From: Myotis daubentonii
Taxonomy: Eukaryota > Chordata > Mammalia > Chiroptera > Vespertilionidae
Direction of reading: 5' to 3'
NCBI RefSeq assembly: GCF_963259705.1
Contig: NC_081846.1
Span: 58,702,205-58,766,204, forward strand
Length of the DNA stretch: 64,000 nt
Shown piece after piece: positions 1 to 12,662 of the stretch (position 1 is its first letter; each line of letters starts with the position of its first letter). The translations under genes were made by a program, and so were the position numbers. A model generated the notes under the pieces. That model saw nothing but the letters and a program-made list of their open reading frames with translations, did not search any database and was not told the origin of the DNA.

Positions 1-2440
1 TCTTCTCATCAGCTCATGGCCATGACCAGAGCTCAGACAGAGAGGATAATCCTAAATGAAGGTCATATTAAAGTGATAAACACTAGACAGATAAAGTGGA
101 AGACTGGTGGGAAATGGGGAGTGGTTTTGATATAGGGTGAGTGAAAAGACCGTGTGGAGGAAATAGTTTTCATAAATTTTGGAATAATAAAAATGGAAGG
201 GCTTTGTGCTTTATTAAAAGCAATGATCTTTAGGATACAGAATATCAAGAAAACTCAGATGTGGTACTATAAACCCCAAATAAAGGACACATTGAATAAA
301 CTTGCTGGAAGAGGCCTAAGGGAGATAAGAGGGTGCCATGCCAGGGCAAATTAGTAAAGAACTAAGATTTTCCATCTTGTTGACAGTTGCATCTCCAGAA
401 TTTAGCATGGTACATAACATAGTGGCATCAACTAACTAGTCAACACTTTTCAATGAAAGAAGACATATCTAGCTTTAATAAAATTATAAGCCATTGTTAT
501 ATCAGCATGCCTACTATCACCTTTCCTGACCACAGTCCATGCTGAATGAACAGTAGACCATGGGATGAGGGTCCCTGCTCACACCACCTGGAGGCACCAC
601 TTTATAGGCTGACAAGAGAGAAACCTGTGATAACACCTAGTGCAAAGACCTGGCCAAAACATAGATGAGCCGGTCCAAGCAGATTCTTTTATTAGCAATT
701 TATAAATGAGAAATTGAGAGACTCAGTCTGTTAACAATGGACTTACAGCATAAAGGCTATGATACAGGAAAGGACAAAGTGTGAGGTGCCATGACTTGCA
801 TGTGCAAGCAGAGCAGGGCAACATGCTGAAAGAGAGGAACAGAGCAGACTCGCTGGGAGGAGTGGCGAGGCAGGCAGCACCTACAGACAGAGAATAGCTT
901 CTGTCTCAGTTCCATCCATCGTATTCGAAGCCTACCTCTACTTTTTTTTCTTTATGTGATTTGGGTGAGTTTACATGGCATTCTGATCATTGCAACCAAA
1001 AGAACCTTGACCAGAACCACCATCAATGGTAATAGCACCATCATAAACCAATGGCCTGAGAAGACAAATACAACTAGTAATCATTGCCCGCACCTCTTCC
1101 AGTAGTGCACAGCCCGTAGGAACTTTGAAGTATGCTGGACATTTTCAGAAATACAAGTCATGGTGGATTATTTTATATAGCTCTGCTCTGACCCACCGCT
1201 AAATCACACAGACCCATTCACCTGCCTCTGGCAAAATAGATAGATTTTTTTTCTTTCACAACCAGGTATGGATTTCTTTCTGTTTTATTACATTATTGCA
1301 AGCAATGCTGCCTGCCAAACCACATGCCCTTAAACTGAAATGGCTTCTGGCCGAGCACTGGATTATCTGTGACAGTAAATCAGTCAATGCTCACGGCCTT
1401 GAGAAAGAACCACAGCAGTTAAATAGACATTTCTGGCTTCAGGTGGAGAAACCTTCGCTCATATACCCAACTCAGCTCCTAATAAGGCCTTCCAAAAAGA
1501 TTTTATTTAAATAGTATTTTAAATCGCCTAGCAGTTTAGTGGAAGTTTTTATATGGGATATAAAGGCACAAAAAGAGAATAGGCAACAGTTCTGAATTAA
1601 ACAGTGAGTGCAATAAATGGTGAAAGCAAAATATTGGAAATCTTTTAGCATTTGTAATATTCCAACGAAAACTTGTAAAAACATTGACATGTCTGGCCTC
1701 TGCTCGTTGTGTCTGACTCGAATGCTCTGACTGTGTATGCTGCACACAGGAAATCACTCCTAACACAGCAGTTGCTAGAGAGTTTAGTCAGTATTTCCAG
1801 GGTGCATTGGTGGGTGGATTTCTTTATGTTCTCTGGGAGGGATATGATCTAAAGGTTAGAATAGGCTCAAATAAATTCTGTTCAATTTTTCTGGACTCCT
1901 CTGAATTATTCCAAAGCCTTTCTGTCTAGCTTCAACTCTGTTCTCCTGTTTCATATTATCTCAATTATATACATGAAAAAATTGGAAGAAATTATATTTA
2001 CTCATTTGTCAAGCCATTAGGGATTCTTGATGAGAAGATATCTGAAGTACATAAGTACAGGATAGTATAATTATAATAATGATAATATAGATTACCTATT
2101 ATCATGCTAGTACATAGTTTTTCATGTACCATATGTTTTAATGAAATAAAGATGAAAGAGAAATGGTAATATATTGAGTTTATATATTTCGTCTTTCTAA
2201 ATACCTGAAAATAACTTGTGATCTTATTTTACCTTTACGTCTAAAAACAAAATAGTTTCCTGGGGATGATTTCACACAATGTTGTAAAGATGTGAAAATG
2301 GAGTCAAGGAAATTGAATATGTAATAATCAGGTAAAAAAAATGGAAGACTAATCGACAACAGTGCCTATTACATGGTAATGATGGAGGATATATTTATGT
2401 ATTTTATTTGCTTAAAAGAGTGACCTGTAAATTCCTTCAC
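1..2440. other. AT-rich non-coding sequence, nothing assigned
   Basis: No intact reading frame of note, RNA gene or young transposon is visible. There are small local duplications. A roughly 35-bp segment containing tacatgaaaaaattggaa occurs near 1969 and again near 2735. Part of this stretch may be very old, unrecognisable repeat. Confidence 0.5.
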
Positions 2441-4160
2441 ATCTGGCTTCACATCTGGTATTTACTCATTTGTTTCTGACTTCTCTCTCTCAACATAATA
2501 TTTTGAGATCTGTGATCTATCGCCAGAAGTTGATTCTTTTTTATTGCTGAGTAAAAATAAAATTTTTATACCATAAATTTCATCTTTTAAGGTTTCATAT
2601 AGTATATTCACAAGGTTGTACAACCATCAATGTTATCTAATTCCAGAACATTTTTATCACGCAAAGGAGAATCCCTAAATCCCGTCAAACCCTGTTTTCC
2701 TTCCTTCAACCTTGAACAAACACAAATCAATTAAATACATGAAAAAATTGGAATTGTATTTACTCATTGGATTTAATTATCCTATACATGGATTTAATTA
2801 TTCTACACATTTCATATAAATGCAGTCATATAAATTGTGATATTTTTTTTATCTGGCTTCTTTCACTTACCATAAGACCTTCAAGGTTTATCCATGTTGT
2901 AACATGGATCAGTATATCATTTCTTTTTAAAGCTGAAAAATACTGAAAAGTATTTTATTGTATGATGTACCACATTTTACTTTTCCATTCAAATCATAAA
3001 CATTTGGCCTGTTTCCACCTGTTGGCCATTATGAATAATGCTGTTATAAACTTTGTGTTTACATGGACATAAATTTTTACATGAACATGCATTCAGTTCT
3101 CTGGGGTATATGTCTAGGAGTGGAATTGCTGATCATATGGTAACTATACATTAACCTTTTGAGGAACTGCCAAACTTTTTCAAAGCAGTTCATCATTCTA
3201 CAATTCCATCAACAATGTATGACTGTTCCAATTTCTCCACATCCTTGCCAATACTTGTTATTGTCTCTCTTTTTTATTGTAGCCATCCAAATAAGTATAA
3301 TGAGGTATCTCATTAAAGTTTTGATTTTCATTTCCCCAGTGACAAATAATGCTGACTTTTTTTTGGGCATATGATTATTGGCCATGTCTCTTTTGCCTTG
3401 TATTCTTCCATTATTGTCCTCTTTTTTTGTTGTTAAGCATTTATAAGTGTATTCTAAGTCCCTTGTTTCTTTTACTAAATTTTAAAATTTATTTTCTTAG
3501 TGGTGATCCTGAAGATTACAATTACCATCTTCATTTATAACAATGTAGTTTGGATTAATAATAACTTAATTTCAATAGTATACAAAACCTTTTCATTTAT
3601 ATAGGTTCAACCTTCCTTCCTTTTGCTGTTATTGTTGTAGAAATTACATATTTATATTTTTGTGTCAATCAATGCCTATTTAAGTATTGTTTTACCCAGT
3701 TTTCATATAAACCAAGTAGAAAAATATGTATGAACATGATTTCTAAATATTTGGAGATTTTTTAGATATTTTTCTGTTACTGATTTCTGATTTCATCCAT
3801 TTTGATCACAGTCCACATTCTGATGACCTCAATGTCCTAAAATTTTTTGAGACATAGTTAATGGTACAAAATGTGACCTATTTTGCTAAGCATTTGATTC
3901 ATACTTGAAATGAATGAATATTCTGCAATTATTTTGTGTCGTATTAGTGTCCCATAAATCCCAATTAATTCAGGTTTGTTTAGATTTTTTCTATTCTTCC
4001 TGATTTTGTTGTGCCTATGAAGAGAACAAGGGATGTTAAAATGCCTGTGGGTTTGTGTGTTTCTCCTGTTTGTTTCACTGACTTCTGCATTTAAAGATGA
4101 AATGACTATTACCAGTTTGCAGAAGGGAATGTTGTGATATAGAAGTCCAGTGCTTTTCAA
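2441..4160 (-). mobile_element. L1 LINE fragment (old, L1M-type ORF2 remnant)
   Basis: The plus strand reads as the antisense of a mammalian L1. Landmarks are the stretches near 2870-3060 (ttatgaataatgctgttat), 3115-3140 (ctaggagtggaattgctgat) and 3160-3320 (gaggaactgccaaactt, then tctccacatccttgccaa). These are the standard antisense of the ORF2 C-terminal region. Sequence from about 3730 to 4130 resembles more upstream ORF2 antisense. It is heavily diverged, full of stops and indels, and no longer codes. Ends are approximate. The 2769-2810 part holds two tandem 21-bp units (ggatttaattatcctatacat and a near copy). Confidence 0.7.
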
Positions 4161-4681
4161 TTCAGCCAAGTCTGCCTCAATGTATCATAGGAATCTAAAC
4201 TACCAACTTCAATGTTGAAACTGAAATTGGGATTATTAATAAAAACCATAGCTCTCTTTGTTCTCCTTAGTATTTTGGGATGGATGCAGTCAAATTGATA
4301 TTCATCCTTCCCATGAGAGAACACTAAACATTCATATGGAGTGGTAATCTCGGCCATTTAGGCTGCCATGCAATAAAACATAATTCTAACTTTAATGAAT
4401 TTAGACTAAAATAACATACTAAATATCCTTAGGCCTTGTTCCTACCATCGATCACCCAGTGGATGAGTTGACCTCATGTGAGTACTGTTTTTTCTTATTG
4501 TCTCTGTCTTCATTATCACTGACCATCTTGATGTCCCCTGCTCAGAACTATGTAGAAGATGAGGACTACTAAACACAAATGACACAAAATTTCTAAAGCT
4601 TATCCTCTAAACCAAGCTCCCCACCTTCATTGCAATGAGTCATTGACAATATAGAATTCCAGGAAATAATTTTATTCTTCT
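4161..4681. other. non-coding sequence, nothing assigned
   Basis: AT-rich sequence between the old L1 and the first Ves SINE. No coding, RNA or repeat signature recognised. Confidence 0.4.
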
Positions 4682-4935
4682 TTTAAAAAAATCCTCACAC
4701 AAGGGTATTTTTCCATTGATTTTTAGAAAGAATGGAAGAGAGAGGGAAAGACAGAGAGAAACATCGATGTGAGGGAAACACATCGATTAGTTGCCTCCTG
4801 CATACCCCCTGACCAGGGCCCGGGCCAGGGAGGAGCCTGCAACTGAGGTACATGCCCTTGACCAGAAGGGACCTGGCTGGGACCCTTCGGTCTGCAGGCC
4901 GACGCTCTATCCACTGAGCCAAGCCAGCTAGGGCC
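4682..4935 (-). mobile_element. Ves SINE (tRNA-derived, bat-specific)
   Basis: The reverse complement starts ggccctagctggcttggctc and continues with the A-box/B-box-like tRNA head, the conserved gcaggaggcaac block, a pyrimidine-rich region and an A-rich tail at the low-coordinate end. This is the vespertilionid Ves family. It is long for the family because of an inserted ctgggccaggg-type segment also seen in the copy at 11323. Confidence 0.9.
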
Positions 4936-5848
4936 TTAACCAAGTTGAACGTTCTGCCACATGGTTTCACTGATGACTCCTCCAATCTCTCTTTCTGAAC
5001 TGGTGCTGTCCTCCTTCACTTCTTACCTCTCCGCCTACCTCACAGGCAAATCACCCCTGTCCCCTAGGCGCTGCCTTTCAGCCCCCTCCTTAATACAGAC
5101 AGCTTCAGTGTTGCCATCCTTAATCTTCAACTAGATCAGGATATTTTTGTGGAAACAGACACTCCATCAATTATTTTAATGGAAAAAAATTAAGCAGAAT
5201 TGTTAACTGGCTATTAGAACATTAAAAAGGCAAAGGGGGACTTGAAGAAAAGCCTGTGGAACTGGGACTCAGATCTCTGATGAAAGAGCACTTCTCAGCT
5301 AGTGCTGGCGTTTAAGAGCTTTAAGGAGAAATCCCACTGAACTCCGTCTTCTGAGATTAAAGTCTGGTCTGGCTGATGCTGAGTTTTCTGAGAGGAATAC
5401 AAGGAGGCTGGTTTTAATAGCATGGGAAAATCACAAACTACAATTAATTGCTACTTGTGGAATCAATTGTCACAGCCAGGGCGGAGAGCTATCACCTGAC
5501 TGGAATTGGGAAAAAAACAGGAAGGAACAAGTTCTCCAGCCTTCCAGATGTTGTCTAGTGCCTCTTTTGTCAAGGTATAATGGGGACCCACTGGCATTCA
5601 ATTTCAGCATAACAAAACAGAGTATAGGAGTATGGGTTTGAAGCTAAGAGAGGGCAGTGTACTATAATAATCACTGTAGTCCAGACTTTAGCTAACAAAC
5701 ATCTGTGCACACCCTTCTACAAAAACTTGATTTTCAATTTAATGATTAACCACTTTATTTTTTTACTTAAAAAAGGTATTTATAGTTAAAAGATACTCTC
5801 AGCCATTTTCAAAATAAGTAAACAGCAGATCCCAAAAGTTGCTGTATT
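4936..5848. other. non-coding sequence, nothing assigned
   Basis: No gene or clear repeat seen. Base composition is ordinary for the window. Confidence 0.4.
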
Positions 5849-6030
5849 GCCTTGGCTAGTGTGGCTCAGTTGGTGTCATCCCCTGTACCAAAAGGTCACT
5901 GGTTTGATTCCAGGTCAGGGCATATGCCTAGGTTGTGGGCTTGATCCCCAGTAGGGGGTATTCAGGAGGCAGCCAATTGATGTTTCTCCCTTTCCCTCTC
6001 TCTTCCTCTCTCTCTAAAATAAATAAAAAC
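5849..6030 (+). mobile_element. Ves SINE
   Basis: Head ccttggctagtgtggctcag, a gtttgattcc B-box-like core, ggcatatgcctaggttgtgg, caggaggcagcc, then a CT-rich stretch and an A-rich end (aaataaataaaaaca). Shorter and more diverged than the other copies. Confidence 0.88.
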
Positions 6031-7300
6031 ATATGTGAGAGATAGCTATGGCATCCACTCCTATTGAGAAGACTTGGGAGATCTCCAAAGCCTAGTTCCC
6101 GTGGTCAAACAATTATCATGTGACCGTAAAATTCCCTGAAAATTCTTAATCCAGAATAGTCTCTGTCACTGATAGGTATGGCACCAAGATCACAAGGTGC
6201 CATAGCTACTGAAAAAAGAAATGGTTCTGGTACCAAAAACAAGGTAAAATGTAACATTTAAAAATACGTTTTTTAAAAAAACATGTAAGCAAATGTTTCA
6301 GAAAGTTAATTGAAGAGAACATTGTATGTAGAGAAGTGAAGGAAGAGCAAAAAGGGGGAGAGTGGAAAGGAGAAAAAGAAAGAAGAAAGGGGAGTGGAAA
6401 AGAATGTTTAAAAAGGAAGAAAGCATCTTCCAAAATTATAACAAGAGTTACCTCTGTTAAGAATTATTACAAGTAAGCATGTTCTCCAACTTCTCTAAAT
6501 TTTACAAATTTTCCATAAAGGATATATACTACTTTTATATTTTAAAAAATATGCATATAAGAGAAGAAATTAAAGGTGCTCCAGTGGGTGAGGCAATTTC
6601 CTTCATACAAGAAGACTCTCTAATCTCTTGGGAAGCAGTAGTTCCCTCTAAGGGGAGAGAAGTCCTATGTGTGTGATTTTTTTGTTGTGTTTTTTTTCAA
6701 GCCCTATGTTTTTCTCTAACTTCTGTAAAACCCTTAGAACAACATCGTACTTGGATAAACATTCAACAAGTAGATAGAATTAGACTTATTATTCCTTCAT
6801 TATAAAATTCTAGTATGAAGAATTTTGAAAGATTAATATTTGCTAGTACCATCAACTGAAATTATATCTTTTCTGAAGTTTTTCCCTAAACTAGATAACA
6901 ACAGCAACAAAAATATCATTGATGCCCATAAAGTTCTGGTAATCACATGTATTGGTGTTGAAATGTTACTATTGAATGAGCCAATGTAGCACAGAATGAC
7001 CATGAGGTCACTGTGATTTTGCATTTGTTCCATCTATATCTCCTTCCTATGAAAAAAAGAACCTGTATGTTGAATAAAAAAATGTAATTTTCTGCAAAGG
7101 TTAATATCTGAAAGCTTCCCACCAAAAGTGGTGTAGGTATATATAAAATCTTATTTGTATTTAAGTGAAGGATATCTCAGTTTTTGGTGTAGCTAATTTA
7201 GTCCTGGCTGGCTTGAGCTATCATTCTGGTGGTCACTTTATGAGAAAAATAAAATGCTTTATGAAGAAAAGCCAATGCAAGCTCTCCTTGAATTTTTATT
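6031..7300. other. non-coding sequence with a purine tract
   Basis: No gene recognised. 6336-6408 is a purine-only-like tract (aggaaagaaaa pattern) on the plus strand, probably decayed simple repeat. The rest is AT-rich and unassigned. Confidence 0.45.
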
Positions 7301-7315
7301 AAAGTTTGGAAGACA

Positions 7316-7473
7316 AGCCCTAGCTGGTTTAGCTCAGTGAATAGAGCATCGGCCTGTGGACTGAAGGGACCCGGGTTCAATTCTGGTCAAGGGTACATGC
7401 CTGGGTTGCGGGCTTGATCCCCAGGAGGAGGCATGCAGGAGGCAGCCGATCAATAATTCTCTCTTATTATTGA
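7316..7473 (+). mobile_element. Ves SINE, 5' part (split by Helitron)
   Basis: Starts gccctagctggtttagctca and runs through gacccgggttcaattctggt and caggaggcagccgatcaata to ttattattga. It continues at 8092. The whole SINE is flanked by a perfect 15-bp target-site duplication, aaagtttggaagaca, at 7301-7315 and 8128-8142. That shows the two halves are one insertion. Confidence 0.95.
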
Positions 7474-8091
7474 CTAGGGGCCCGGTGCACGAAATTCGTG
7501 CACTGGGTGTGTGTGGAGGGGAGTGTCCCTCAGCCCAGCCTGCCCCCTCTCACATACTGGGAGCCCTCAGGCGTTGACCCCCATCACCCTCCAATCGCAG
7601 GATCGGCCCCTTGCCCAGGCCTGACGCCTCTGGCCTAGGCGTCCGGCCCGGGCAGCGGGGACCCACAGCTGCAGCGGCCCCGTGATGGTGGGCTTCGCTT
7701 TAGGCCCAGGCAAGGGACCCCTAGCTCTTGGGACTGCCAGCTTTGACCGTGCCCAGCTCCCATCGCTGGCTCCACCCCTACTTCCTGCTATCACTGGCCA
7801 GGGCGGCAAAGGCGTCTGATTCTCCGATCATGGCTGGGGCAGCTCTTAGCTCCCCCCTGGGTTTCCGATCACTGTCAGTGGCAGGGGGCTTCTTCCTGCT
7901 TTCCCTTTCGCCTCCCTGCATTGTGCCTACATATGCAAATTAACCGCCATCTTGTTGGCAGTTAACTGCCAATCTTAGTTGTCAGTTAACTGCCAATCTT
8001 AGTTGGCAGTTAATTTGCATATAGCCCTGATTAGCCAATGAAAAGGGTAGCTCGTACGCCAATTACCATTTTTCTCTTTTATTAGTGTTGA
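7474..8091 (-). mobile_element. non-autonomous Helitron (HeliBat-type), 618 bp, complete
   Basis: On the minus strand it begins TCAACACTAATAAAAGAG and ends GGGCCCCTAG, with the perfect hairpin gtgcacgaa/ttcgtgcac near the 3' end. The host base is A before and T after, the canonical Helitron A^T target. No target duplication is made, and joining the flanks restores an uninterrupted Ves SINE. No Rep/helicase coding is present, so it must have been moved by an autonomous Helitron elsewhere. A 22-24 bp block (gttaactgccaatcttagtt) is duplicated at about 7960-8005. Confidence 0.93.
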
Positions 8092-8127
8092 TATTTCTAT
8101 CTCTATCTCCCTCTCCCTTCCTCTCTG
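8092..8127 (+). mobile_element. Ves SINE, 3' part
   Basis: Pyrimidine-rich end tatttctatctctatctccc to cctctctg, completing the Ves begun at 7316. The right copy of the 15-bp target duplication follows at 8128-8142. Confidence 0.93.
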
Positions 8128-8344
8128 AAAGTTTGGAAGACAGATTGTAATAGGCTTCTTCTTGCTACATAAAAAAAGAGAAGGTATCTTGATAGCCCCA
8201 AATACTCAAATCAGTGCTATAAAGTAGCAAACTTAAGTCAGTGTTCATTTGGGGAGGGAAATTAGTGATAATTATATCCAACACTAATCCTTTGCTAAAG
8301 GAATGTTTTCTTCTCAGTGACTTAATTTTAACATCTGAAGAGAA

Positions 8345-8428
8345 GTATGACTACCTAAGGTATATAAGTGTTGAATCATTATGTTGTATACCTGAAACTA
8401 ATATAATGTATGTTGATTGTACTTAATA
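8345..8428 (+). mobile_element. L1 3' end fragment
   Basis: Contains the L1 3'-UTR end signature gttgtatacctgaaactaat followed by aatgtatgttgattgtactt and an A-rich end. The same terminal motif ends the L1 at 27603-27755. Confidence 0.6.
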
Positions 8429-8775
8429 AAACAAAGAGAAGTGTGGTTTACATTTTCGTCTTACTCTGAGAATGTCATTTAGGACACAAGCTGTTGACCT
8501 CTGTGAGTTCTTTCTACTGGATATCATATTCTTCCATGTCCTTTGAAGACTTGAGTGCTTATGGGAAGAGTCTGAATTAGTGTAGAGGTAGAATATGTTG
8601 TTTAAGTTAAGCTAGTACATTTCAAGCCAACAAATTTGCTCCTTGGATAGAGGAAGGATGTAAATTCTATGATTTTGTCATTGTGAAGGCTCATGAATAT
8701 GCCATTGTGATAATGTACCCCCTTGTTGTTGAAGAAACACAAGATTTAATATGTGCCTTTAAAGATATGTATGTG

Positions 8776-8845
8776 CATATATACATACATACACATATGT
8801 AATACTATATATATACATACATACACATATGTAATATAATAAATA
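8776..8845. repeat. ATAC/TATG microsatellite, duplicated unit
   Basis: Two near-identical copies of a block containing atacatacatacacatatg, about 28-32 bp apart, embedded in an AT-rich run. Confidence 0.75.
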
Positions 8846-9186
8846 TGAATATATTTACTTATCCATTTCTCTTTCTGGTTATTTCATTTTTTAAACAATC
8901 TAGCAAGAGTTTGATTGAGATAGTTGGCCTACTTTGAAAAAAACTGAACTTTAGCCCCCAAAATAGTTACTAATTAGACATATATTTTGTTTGAATTATA
9001 TTATTTATTTGTCTTTATTAAGTAATAATAAACCAAAATGAACCACAAAGTGCTTGTACAGTTAAACATCTTTAATGAACTAATAATATTCCAAAGTAAA
9101 GAATGGTTCAGGAGGATTTTCTTTGAGCAACAGGAACAGAGAGAGAAACCAATATGCCTATATGTCAGAATGAAGCAATCTTATAT

Positions 9187-9386
9187 TTTTTAAAATATAT
9201 TTTTATTGATATCAGAGAGGAAGGGAGAGGGAAAGAGAGAAACATCAATGATGAGACAGAATCATCCTTCGGCTGCCTCTGCACACCCTCCTCTGGGGAT
9301 CAAGCCCACAACCAGGGCATATGTCCTGGCCAGGAATGGAACCATGACCTCTTGGTTCCTGAGTAGATGCTCAACTGCTAAGCCAC
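9187..9386 (-). mobile_element. Ves SINE
   Basis: A-rich end first (ttttaaaatatatttttatt), then gatatcagagaggaagggag, the reverse complement of the conserved caggaggcagcc region, and the tRNA-like head ending at aagccac. The outermost 10-15 bases of the head are missing or diverged. Confidence 0.88.
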
Positions 9387-9855
9387 TTTATATTCTGACT
9401 CACTAACTCTGTCTATGATTAAGTAAGAAGGGACAATTTATCCAAAATAATACATTTTAATATGTAAATTTTTATAAATAAAAAGACTTCGTAATTGAGA
9501 AATATTAAAAAGGGTTAAATATCTTGCTCCATTTTATATTTTAAAATAAAACACTCTTTTAAGTGAGATTTGCTGTTTTAAAAAACACTGACACCAAACA
9601 TCTGCTTCTTCAGCTGATCTGCAGCTGAGTAAAGCAGAGGTAAAAACACCAACTTTGCACAAAAATACCCTTAAAATGTATATTTTTAAAAAGCCTCTAT
9701 CTCTCTTAAAACTTTCCATGTATGCACTGAAAATAATAAGCAAGTGAAAACACCTCAAGTCATAAGAAGTGAAGAAAAGGACAAATTTAAAAAATGAAAT
9801 GCCAACAAGAGCATGAATAGAGTAGAATAAAATTTTAAATCATAAACTAAAACAT
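9387..9855. other. AT-rich non-coding sequence, nothing assigned
   Basis: No gene or repeat recognised. Confidence 0.4.
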
Positions 9856-10040
9856 CCCTGGCCATTGTGGCTCAGTTGGTTGAGGGTCCTCTCATGCAGA
9901 GGTCACAGGTTGGATTCCCCATCAGGGCATGTGCCTGGATTGTGTGGGCAATCCCAAGTAGGGATCATGCAGGAGGCAGCCAATCAATGTTTATCTCTCT
10001 CACTTTCCTTCTCTCTCTCTGTAAAATCAAGATTTAAAAC
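9856..10040 (+). mobile_element. Ves SINE
   Basis: Head ccctggccattgtggctcag, core ggttggattccccatcaggg, catgcaggaggcagccaatc, then CT-rich sequence and aaaatcaagatttaaaac. Confidence 0.88.
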
Positions 10041-11309
10041 ATTTTTAAAACATTAAAACAAACTGCAAAAATTGTTGTACCAAGTAAGCTGACTACTGGT
10101 AAACCCAATTGTTCATTTTTGTGCACTTTCAAATAAATAAATGACTAAAGAACTTTTTCAAATTAGAATGCCATGTAGGTCCTAATCAAAATATTCTAAC
10201 CCAACTGGACCTGAGCTAATACTTTTTTATCCAGTCATTTAATTTGAGGAAGAAAGTAATTAATGACCCAATATAACCAAAGTAAAACAGCTGGTTGAGA
10301 ATAGGGATTTTTCATAGTTTAACCAGATGTTTTGTCATCTAAGAGATGCTATGTTAAACAGAATAGTAGTTCTAATAGAACCTCTATTGATCTGACCTGT
10401 TTTAGTCCTTAGTGAAGAGTAAATGCAATATAAACCAAGAAAGAGATCTAGAAGATTATGCACAAGTAAAGATGACATTTAATTGAGTGCCAATATAACA
10501 TTATCTTTAAAAAGCTTCTGTCCACAAGACTACAGGCAGGCAATCAGGCATTGTTAAGCCTAAAGAAATTGAGAACATTGGTCAAAATGCTCATGTCACT
10601 GAGGGTTAAAGGGGTGGACTCTCTAAGTCATTGCAGCCATGTTTGTCCTGTTTACATGACCATTGCCTCTAGGTATCTCCATTCTTTTACACAAAGGTAG
10701 TTATGGAACAGATATTTTACTAGGTGATATTATTCTTCATGTAACTTACTAAAATATTAATATTTCCTGTTCATGATAAACATGTATTTTCTAATTCTAA
10801 TTTTAAACTACTATTTTATTTGCTTCATAATAAAATGAGTAGTTTGAATTTAAGAACATAGCTATAAGAAAAGAACTTTTACTTCCTTTGCCTCATTATC
10901 TTTCTTTTACAGAAACAAAAATGAAACTACTAGTCATGCCAAGCAAGAATATTTTAAAGATCAATGGCATGGGTTACAGAGCTCTCAAAGAATGTTGCTA
11001 TGGAAATATTGCATCCCATTGCTACATTTTAAGTGAATGGGATGGATCTCAAACCCTTCAGAGACTTGTATAATCCCTTCAAATCTTTAAAGATTTGAGT
11101 AATAGCTGTAAGTATTACTGGTGTTTGATAAATTTAATTTGATAATTATATAAAGATATAATTCTATGTAACTGTGCTTTCAAAAAAAATAGTGAAGGAA
11201 ACAAAAAAGTTATAATAGATTTCATCAGGTCATGTGATAAAATGAAAAGACAGCTTGCATATTAAAGAGACTTCAGGGAAGTGTTGAGGATGAGAATAAT
11301 AATAAATAA
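10041..11309. other. AT-rich non-coding sequence, nothing assigned
   Basis: No gene, RNA or clear transposon signature. There is a small palindrome, aaatctttaaagattt, near 11080. Confidence 0.4.
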
Positions 11310-11322
11310 AAAAAATAGTCCA

Positions 11323-11588
11323 GCCCTAAGCCAGTTTGGTTCAGTGGCTTGCAGACTGAAGAGTCCCAGGTTCGATTCCAGTCAAGGGCATGTACCTCAG
11401 TTGCAAGCTCCTCCCTGGCCTGGGCCCTGGTCAGAGTGCATGCAGGAGGCAACCAATTAATGTGTTTCTCTCACGTGGACATGTATATTTCTCTCTGTCT
11501 TTCCCTCTCTCTTCTACTCTCTCTAATCAATCTTCCACTGTCTCTAAAAATCAATGGAAAAATATCCTCAGGTGAGGATTAAAAAAAA
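11323..11588 (+). mobile_element. Ves SINE
   Basis: Head gccctaagccagtttggttc, gttcgattccagtcaagggc, ctccctggcctgggccctgg, gcatgcaggaggcaaccaat, CT-rich stretch, then a poly(A) run at 11580-11595. Target duplication aaaaatagtcca on the left, near 11310, matches aaaaaaagtcca on the right, near 11600. Confidence 0.92.
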
Positions 11589-11666
11589 AAAAAAAGTCCA
11601 ATGGAGGGAGTCAAATGGCAAATAGACACAGGAGCTGTGTCAAAAAAAAGCAAAGAATTGAATGGC

Positions 11667-11886
11667 TGCCCAGCTTGCATGACTCAGTGGTTAAGTGTTG
11701 ACCCATGAACCATGAGGTCAGGGTTCAATTCCCAGTCAGGGCATATGCCTGGATTTTGGGCTCAGTCCTCAATGTAGGGCATTCAGGAGGCAGCCTATGA
11801 ATGATTCTCTCTCATCATTGATGTTTCTATCTCCCTCTCTCCTTCTCCCTTCCTCTCTGAAATCAATAAAATTATTTTTTAAAAGA
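11667..11886 (+). mobile_element. Ves SINE
   Basis: Tail-to-tail with typical Ves blocks: tgactcagtggttaagtgtt, ttcaattcccagtcagggca, caggaggcagcc, tctcatcattgatgtttcta and an aaatcaataaaatta tail. Perfect 13-bp target duplication agaattgaatggc at 11654-11666 and 11887-11899. Confidence 0.94.
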
Positions 11887-12011
11887 AGAATTGAATGGCA
11901 TCACCAACAGTGAGCTATACATTCATGACAGCAGGCACTAGTGATATTAATATATGCTTAATATATTGTTGGCCATGACAACACATGTGTATTTGGGCTG
12001 CTTTGCTGTCA

Positions 12012-12235
12012 TGATATAGTGTTTAGAAATATGGTACCAGACTCTACAGATTCAAATCCCAGTGTAGCCACATATTGTCTGTGTGACATAGATGTCACCT
12101 ACATTCCTTCTGACTTCATATCTTCATCTGTAAAATAGAAATAATATCATTATCTGTTTCTGAAGGTTTTCATGTGGATTATATGAATTATATACCACTA
12201 TATATGTCAAGCACTCAAAAAAGTGGCATATATGT
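12012..12235 (+). mobile_element. MIR SINE relic
   Basis: Shows the MIR sequence order: tRNA-like head (cagattcaaatcccagtgt), gtctgtgtgacat, atcttcatctgtaaaataga, then a 3' part ending cactcaaaaaagtgg. An ancient mammal-wide element, well decayed. Confidence 0.65.
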
Positions 12236-12662
12236 GTATGTGTGTACTATCAAAACTTTAGAGATAAGACAGTAATATTTGTGAACAATGTTATATTATT
12301 AGTCAATGAGCCAACCAATTAGTCACAAGTATTTACTGAGCAACCACGATGAGCTACAGATTTACAGAGATTTCAAAATGGGCAAAGAACCACCTAGAAA
12401 TCTGAATTTGGATTTTTTTGGCTAACTGGTACAGCAAACATGAACTGAAAAGAAATACTACAAAAATTAAAGAGGCCCTACCCCAAACCCATATTTAGTT
12501 AAGATCTTGTTTTATAACGATAAACTAGTTCCCATTGACTCTAACATGACAAATGATTAGCTATAATCATGACATTCAGATGCCCAGCCAGACCCATGCT
12601 AGCCTCCTGAGTAGCCCCTATAACCATTTTTCTCCTCTTAAAAAAAAAAAAAAAAGCTTTCA

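Noticed and set aside
7316..7390. tRNA gene at the Ves head
   Set aside because: Has A- and B-box-like sequence but is the head of a SINE with pyrimidine-rich body, A-rich tail and target duplication. No intact cloverleaf is expected, and the same sequence recurs throughout the window.
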